Source: Campylobacterales bacterium (lineage in GTDB: Bacteria; Campylobacterota; Campylobacteria; Campylobacterales; SZUA-545). From it: a DNA stretch of 10,277 nucleotides. Every line of letters starts with the position of its first letter. The first letter of the stretch is position 1. This document shows, one piece after another, positions 7,761-10,277 of the stretch. The stretch is taken from contig JAOXRY010000113.1 of NCBI GenBank assembly GCA_025800305.1, positions 1 to 10,277 on the forward strand, given 5' to 3'. The translations under genes and the position numbers were made by a program. Below the pieces are notes generated by a model, which saw only the letters and a list, made by a program, of their open reading frames with translations, was not told the origin of the DNA and searched no databases.

Positions 7761-8155
7761 TACTCAATCCTAACTTCTAGATCTGAGGTAAACTCATCTA
7801 TTTTTGTTACCTTAAAAGTTTTAACAATATAAGAGTTTTCCAAAACTTTTTTAGTAAGTCTTTTTAAAGTGTCTTTATCAATTCCTTTTAATAGAACTTT
7901 AAATTCTTTTTTCGAGGATTTTTTATATTCAATTTTATCTTTTAATTTTCCACCACTAAAAAGACTTTCTAATCTCTGTCTTTTAATCTTATTGGTTTTC
8001 CACTTCTTTTTTAGATTGCTAACAGCTTTTAATTCAACTTCCTCTTTTGAGATCTCTCTTTGTTTTTCTGTTAGTTCTGTTTTTGTCATTGTGTTATTGA
8101 CAACAACCAACAGTAAAACACCAGTTAATCCAGCCAATACAAGATTTAACTTCAT
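7757..8155 (-). CDS. gspM: Small GspM-like inner-membrane protein of the T2SS
   Basis: A 132-residue bitopic protein: a membrane helix at 3-20 (LNLVLAGLTGVLLLVVVN), a charged, likely coiled-coil stretch (about 24-65), and a periplasmic domain (about 75-132) whose pattern (FKVLLKGIDKDTLKRLTKKVLENSYIVKTFKVTKI then DLEVRIEY) fits the small ferredoxin-like fold shared by GspM and PilO. GspM stabilises GspL in the inner-membrane platform. The call comes mainly from topology, size and the position directly after gspL; sequence identity to named GspM proteins looks low. The ATG at 8155 overlaps the gspL stop as ATGA, and its own stop overlaps the gspN start. Confidence 0.65.
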   Translation of the reverse strand: MKLNLVLAGLTGVLLLVVVNNTMTKTELTEKQREISKEEVELKAVSNLKKKWKTNKIKRQRLESLFSGGKLKDKIEYKKSSKKEFKVLLKGIDKDTLKRLTKKVLENSYIVKTFKVTKIDEFTSDLEVRIEY

Positions 8156-9210
8156 AGCTTAAACCTTATTGTAATTTCCTTCTCAGACTGGGTAAAGCTT
8201 CCACCTTTTAGTCTTTTTTCAAGCTTCTCTCTTACTTCTGTTTTGTTATAAATAAAAACTGCTTTTATCTCTTTTTTAGAAAGTGAAATATCTTTAAAAT
8301 AGTTCTCTTTGTCTGTTGTAAAAGAGGTTATATTTGTGAAGATCTCTCTAATTTTATTCTGTTTTTTGTTGATAACAGTGTATTTATCTTTCAGTGCTTT
8401 TCGTTGGAAGCTTGTTCCTGGAAGTCCATATTTTTTTACAAGAGATGATTTTTCATTTTCTAACTTTTCCAGATCAGAACTAAGACTAGAGCCGCTTACA
8501 ATCTCCATTATAATCCAAAGAAGGATAAAGCCTATAGGAATAAAAAAGTTCTTATCATCAGCAGCTCCACCTCCTGTACTTCTATATTTAAAATATGTAT
8601 TACTAAGAGTAAGATCTAACATATCAAAATCAGTAGGATTTTGAGCATATTGTAAAGGCATTACAGAAACCATTGCATTTTGATGAATCAATGCAAATCT
8701 ATCGCTTATCTTACAAATCCTTTCTCCAGTACACTCATTTTGTGCGAAATAGACGTTTCCTATAAATTCTCTTTTTATACCTTGTGCTAAAAGTTCTTTT
8801 AAGATCTTCTCTTTATCATAAGCAAAAAAGAAAAACTCGCCATCAATTTTTGTAGCTTTATAATCGAATTTTCCTTCATTTGGAAGATGTCCAAAAAAGA
8901 TAGATTCAGTAAGTTTTTTAGCTTTTCTCAAAGAGTCTATTTCCAACTCTTCTTTTTTACACCAATAATACGCAGGAGACAATATGAGATTTGTTTTTTC
9001 GCGAACTCCTGTTAAATCACTATCTGAATGGACAAAGCACACAGGTCTATTGGTGTTTTTTACAAGACTCTCAATTTTTTTCAGATCTAGATTTTTATAG
9101 TCAAAAGTTTTTATTTTTTCAATAAGATCTTTAGAAGAAAAACTGGATTTTTTGTATTCAAACTTCTCTTTTAATGCTGGTATATTTATATTCTTAATTA
9201 TATTTTCCAT
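8152..9210 (-). CDS. gspL: GspL-like inner-membrane platform protein of the T2SS
   Basis: A 352-residue protein with a large cytoplasmic part (1-220), one membrane helix (about 221-239, NFFIPIGFILLWIIMEIVSG), a coiled-coil linker (about 243-290) and a small periplasmic ferredoxin-like end (about 312-352, IKAVFIYNKTEVREKLEKRL...EITIRFKL). This is the GspL layout, in which the cytoplasmic half recruits GspE and the periplasmic half pairs with GspM. The cytoplasmic region (LSPAYYWCKKEELEI, then FFFFAYDKEKILKELLAQGI and NVYFAQNEC) resembles the actin-like domain of GspL/PilM proteins but lacks obvious nucleotide-binding motifs. The first ~55 residues are an extra charged segment. It is the first gene of the operon; ATG 9210 has a weak AAAGA site eight bases upstream. 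The family call is by architecture and context. Confidence 0.72.
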   Translation of the reverse strand: MENIIKNINIPALKEKFEYKKSSFSSKDLIEKIKTFDYKNLDLKKIESLVKNTNRPVCFVHSDSDLTGVREKTNLILSPAYYWCKKEELEIDSLRKAKKLTESIFFGHLPNEGKFDYKATKIDGEFFFFAYDKEKILKELLAQGIKREFIGNVYFAQNECTGERICKISDRFALIHQNAMVSVMPLQYAQNPTDFDMLDLTLSNTYFKYRSTGGGAADDKNFFIPIGFILLWIIMEIVSGSSLSSDLEKLENEKSSLVKKYGLPGTSFQRKALKDKYTVINKKQNKIREIFTNITSFTTDKENYFKDISLSKKEIKAVFIYNKTEVREKLEKRLKGGSFTQSEKEITIRFKL

Positions 9211-9218
9211 TTAGATAA

Positions 9219-9240
9219 TCTTTAAAGCATGAATAATACC
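9219..9240 (-). promoter_or_regulatory. Candidate promoter of the gspL-led T2SS operon
   Basis: On the minus strand a -10 like TATTAT lies at 9238-9233, preceded by TTGG, giving a predicted start near 9226 and a leader of about 16 bases containing the weak AAAGA ribosome site (9223-9219). The -35 position falls inside a long palindrome (9249-9288). The same bases also fit a sigma-54 type GG-N10-GC element (see finding). Confidence 0.45.
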
Positions 9241-9248
9241 AAAAGAAA

Positions 9249-9288
9249 CCTTGAATAAAATCTTTTGTACAAAGGGTTTATTCAAAGG
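9249..9288. repeat. 40-bp imperfect palindrome upstream of gspL
   Basis: The left arm CCTTGAATAAA (9249-9259) pairs with the right arm TTTATTCAAAGG (9277-9288) with one extra base, and the centre TTTGTACAAA (9264-9273) is itself a palindrome offset by half a base. On the minus strand the stem is followed by TTTCTTTT. It could be an operator over the -35 region of gspL, or a terminator/attenuator hairpin read on the minus strand. Confidence 0.7.
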
Positions 9289-9331
9289 AGCAACAAACCA
9301 AAAAAACTAAGCTAAACCTCACAGGTAAAAG

Positions 9332-9350
9332 GATAATGATAAACAGTATC
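9332..9350. promoter_or_regulatory. Fur-box-like operator
   Basis: GATAATGATAAACAGTATC matches the classical 19-bp Fur consensus at 17 of 19 positions, and contains the dyad AATGATA-aacag-TATCATT (9335-9353). It lies about 95 bp upstream of the gspL -10 and about 295 bp from the antitoxin start. Campylobacterota Fur sites vary from this consensus and no iron gene is next to it, so binding is uncertain. Confidence 0.4.
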
Positions 9351-9435
9351 ATTTTTAAATGGTGGGCTGGAGTCAATCATTTTTATATTAATAAATACCC
9401 TATCTAAAATAAATTCCAAATATGTGGTACATATA

Positions 9436-9459
9436 ATACCCCTAAAAATGCCCCTAAAA
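9436..9459 (+). repeat. Two tandem 12-bp repeats (ATACCCCTAAAA / ATGCCCCTAAAA)
   Basis: Two adjacent copies differ by one base. A degenerate third copy (AATACCC, three bases, CTAAAA) is at 9394-9409. A 15-bp inverted repeat, ATATGT-ggt-ACATAT, lies just before them at 9420-9434. The arrangement resembles arm-type and core-type sites of tyrosine recombinases, but no integrase gene is in the window. Confidence 0.65.
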
Positions 9460-9593
9460 CTTTTTGCTTATGTTAATTGAATACTAAAAAAATGAGTTAT
9501 TACACTAGTAAAAAATTTCTATCTTTATCCTAATACTCAACAAATTTTAATATTCTTTTGTACTAATGTGGACTACATTGTAACAACTTGAAC

Positions 9594-9639
9594 TTTATCA
9601 AAGATACTTTTTTTGTTAAAATATCTTAGCTAAAAGGAG
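9594..9639 (+). promoter_or_regulatory. Promoter and ribosome site of the toxin-antitoxin operon, with dyad
   Basis: A -10 like TAAAAT (9617-9622) sits 17 bp after a poor -35 (TTTATC, 9594-9599). A strong AAGGAG (9634-9639) lies six bases before the antitoxin ATG. The dyad AAGATA (9601-9606) / TATCTT (9622-9627) is centred about two helical turns apart and spans the core promoter, the usual layout for autorepression by a ribbon-helix-helix antitoxin. Confidence 0.55.
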
Positions 9640-9645
9640 ATTCAA

Positions 9646-9906
9646 ATGCACACTATACAGCTAGGTATACAAGAAGAACAATATAACTATATTCAAAAAA
9701 GCGGAATAGATATACAATCAAAATTTAATGAATTTCTTACAGGATTAATAATAGATAAGTATCCACCTATAACAACTTGTGAAGCTAAAGAAAGAGTTAA
9801 AAAAGCCGTCGAGGACTATAAAGCCAATGGTGACAACTACCAAGAAATAGATAGTAACTACTGGAATAAATTAAGAAATAAAATCTCTAACCATAAAGCT
9901 AACTAG
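9646..9906 (+). CDS. Probable type II antitoxin (ribbon-helix-helix-like)
   Basis: An 86-residue protein. Residues 1-36 fit a ribbon-helix-helix pattern: a short strand (HTIQLGI), a helix (QEEQYNYIQKSG) and a second helix (DIQSKFNEFLTGLIID), the fold used by ParD/RelB-type antitoxins to bind their own operator. The C-terminal half (about 50-86, AKERVKKAVEDYKANGDNYQEID and YWNKLRNKI) is charged and likely disordered until it wraps the toxin. The ATG has a strong AAGGAG six bases upstream, and the stop overlaps the toxin GTG by one base (TAGTG). I do not recognise a named antitoxin family; the call comes mainly from its toxin partner, size and fold pattern. Confidence 0.72.
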   Translation: MHTIQLGIQEEQYNYIQKSGIDIQSKFNEFLTGLIIDKYPPITTCEAKERVKKAVEDYKANGDNYQEIDSNYWNKLRNKISNHKAN

Positions 9907-10184
9907 TGAAAATTACTAACTCTCCTCTTTTTGAAAAAGAGCTAAATACAATCATATCTTTTATTTCAGATGATAGTATTAACAGAGCTTTAGATTTTAC
10001 AAACTCTTTAGAAAGTGAAATTAATATACTTCCAGAAATGCCTTTCAAATTCAGACCATCATATTATTACGATGACAAAAACATTAGAGATATGATTTTT
10101 AAGGGATATACTATTCCTTATCTTGTTGATAGTGAAAAAAATGTAATTGTTATGCTTGAAATCTTTAAATGGATTAATAGATAG
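9906..10184 (+). CDS. RelE/ParE-superfamily toxin
   Basis: A 92-residue protein with the compact RelE/ParE layout: a first strand (MKITNSPLFEKELN), two helices (about 8-42, ELNTIISFI and SINRALDFTNSLESEINIL), then a beta sheet holding the family pattern MPFKFRPSYYYDDKNIRDMIFKGYTIPYLVDSEKNVIVMLEIFKW. Conserved-looking residues are R50, P51, R61, K66, Y68 and the YxVD turn. Members either cleave mRNA on the ribosome (RelE) or poison DNA gyrase (ParE); the sequence does not let me choose. The start is GTG at 9906, overlapping the antitoxin stop by one base and without its own Shine-Dalgarno, so its translation depends on the antitoxin, which keeps the antitoxin in excess. The frame is complete, with no sign of decay. 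Confidence 0.85.
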   Translation: MKITNSPLFEKELNTIISFISDDSINRALDFTNSLESEINILPEMPFKFRPSYYYDDKNIRDMIFKGYTIPYLVDSEKNVIVMLEIFKWINR

Positions 10185-10187
10185 TTC

Positions 10188-10208
10188 TATTCACCCTAAA
10201 GGTGAATA
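10188..10208 (+). terminator. Stem-loop after the toxin gene (weak terminator candidate)
   Basis: A perfect 8-bp stem, TATTCACC-ctaaa-GGTGAATA, begins 3 bp after the toxin stop. It is the expected place for an operon terminator, but no run of T follows on either strand, so it may instead protect the mRNA 3' end or act with a protein factor. The remaining bases to 10277 hold no gene that I can see. Confidence 0.4.
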
Positions 10209-10277
10209 ACAGTTAAAATCATAAATAAGGTTTTAAAGTTGAACTGTATACCCATCTTATTAATCATTGTTCTAGTC

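Larger units (their letters stand above)
9211..9645. other. Gene-free junction between T2SS operon and toxin-antitoxin module
   Basis: I find no credible gene in these 435 bases; the longest starts give about 10-13 codons. The stretch holds, left to right: the gspL promoter, the 40-bp palindrome, a Fur-box-like dyad (9332-9350), a piece resembling a tRNA 3' end in reverse (9360-9370), a 6-3-6 inverted repeat (9420-9434), two 12-bp tandem repeats (9436-9459), an imperfect dyad (9560-9584), and the promoter of the toxin-antitoxin operon. The density of repeats and the change from core secretion genes to a toxin-antitoxin pair suggest an integration boundary. Confidence 0.5.

Noticed and set aside
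8309..8644. A 111-codon open frame on the plus strand opposite gspL
   Set aside because: It is antisense to a well-supported gene, has no ribosome site, and its hydrophobic, Ser/Phe-rich product is what AT-rich antisense DNA yields. Other opposite-strand frames (for example 1842-2240 minus, 7869-8162 plus) were rejected for the same reason.
9361..9435. A complete tRNA gene on the minus strand ending in CCAGCCCACCA
   Set aside because: The bases upstream give no T-loop, anticodon arm or matching 5' acceptor strand; only the 3' tip resembles a tRNA.
9436..9459. A CRISPR-like repeat
   Set aside because: The units are 12 bp, directly adjacent and without spacers.
9448..9480. A short frame MPLKLFAYVN, resembling the start of some integrases
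   Set aside because: It ends after ten codons, and its first 12 bases are one unit of a tandem repeat, so it is more likely a repeat than a gene remnant.

Overview
The window is AT-rich, tightly packed bacterial DNA. Its protein types point to a free-living Campylobacterota (a Sulfurimonas/Sulfuricurvum-like lineage is my best guess). The evidence is a Csd3-type M23 peptidase closely resembling the Helicobacter cell-shape endopeptidase, a NadC of epsilon type, and a divergent type II secretion (T2SS) operon with small GspL/GspM/GspN proteins. This is inferred from protein character only; there is no rRNA or other phylogenetic marker.

Region 1 (1-1420, minus strand): the 5' part of rsmE (16S rRNA m3U1498 methyltransferase, cut by the window edge) follows csd3 (periplasmic peptidoglycan peptidase) after a 1-nt gap. 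A 95-bp divergent promoter region (1421-1515), carrying a perfect 9-5-9 inverted repeat, separates csd3 from nadC (plus strand, 1516-2343).

Region 2 (2340-9210, minus strand, transcribed right to left): one long operon, gspL-gspM-gspN-gspC-gspD-gspE-pseudopilin, ending in a receiver-only response regulator. Most junctions overlap or nearly touch (ATGA, TTGA, 17-nt, 14-nt, 2-nt gap, 35-nt overlap), so translational coupling is likely. Together these genes would make the inner-membrane platform (L, M, C), the outer-membrane secretin (D), a GspN protein, the assembly ATPase (E) and one pseudopilin. GspF, the major pseudopilin GspG and the prepilin peptidase are not in the window and must lie elsewhere if the system works. 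The last operon gene converges on nadC and their stop codons share one TTAA.

Region 3 (9211-9645): 435 bp without a credible gene, but rich in structure. It holds a large imperfect palindrome at the gspL promoter, a near-consensus Fur-box-like dyad, a short piece resembling a tRNA 3' end, an inverted repeat plus 12-bp tandem repeats resembling integrase attachment DNA, and a dyad at the promoter of the next genes. I read it as a probable boundary between core and accessory DNA; this is inference.

Region 4 (9646-10277, plus strand): a two-gene type II toxin-antitoxin module (RHH-like antitoxin, RelE/ParE-family toxin, 1-nt overlap) followed by a stem-loop. No CRISPR array, complete tRNA, rRNA, transposase or intact integrase is visible. 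Nothing here is plainly a new system. The best leads are the response regulator tied to the T2SS operon, the paired operator-like palindromes, and the integration-like junction.
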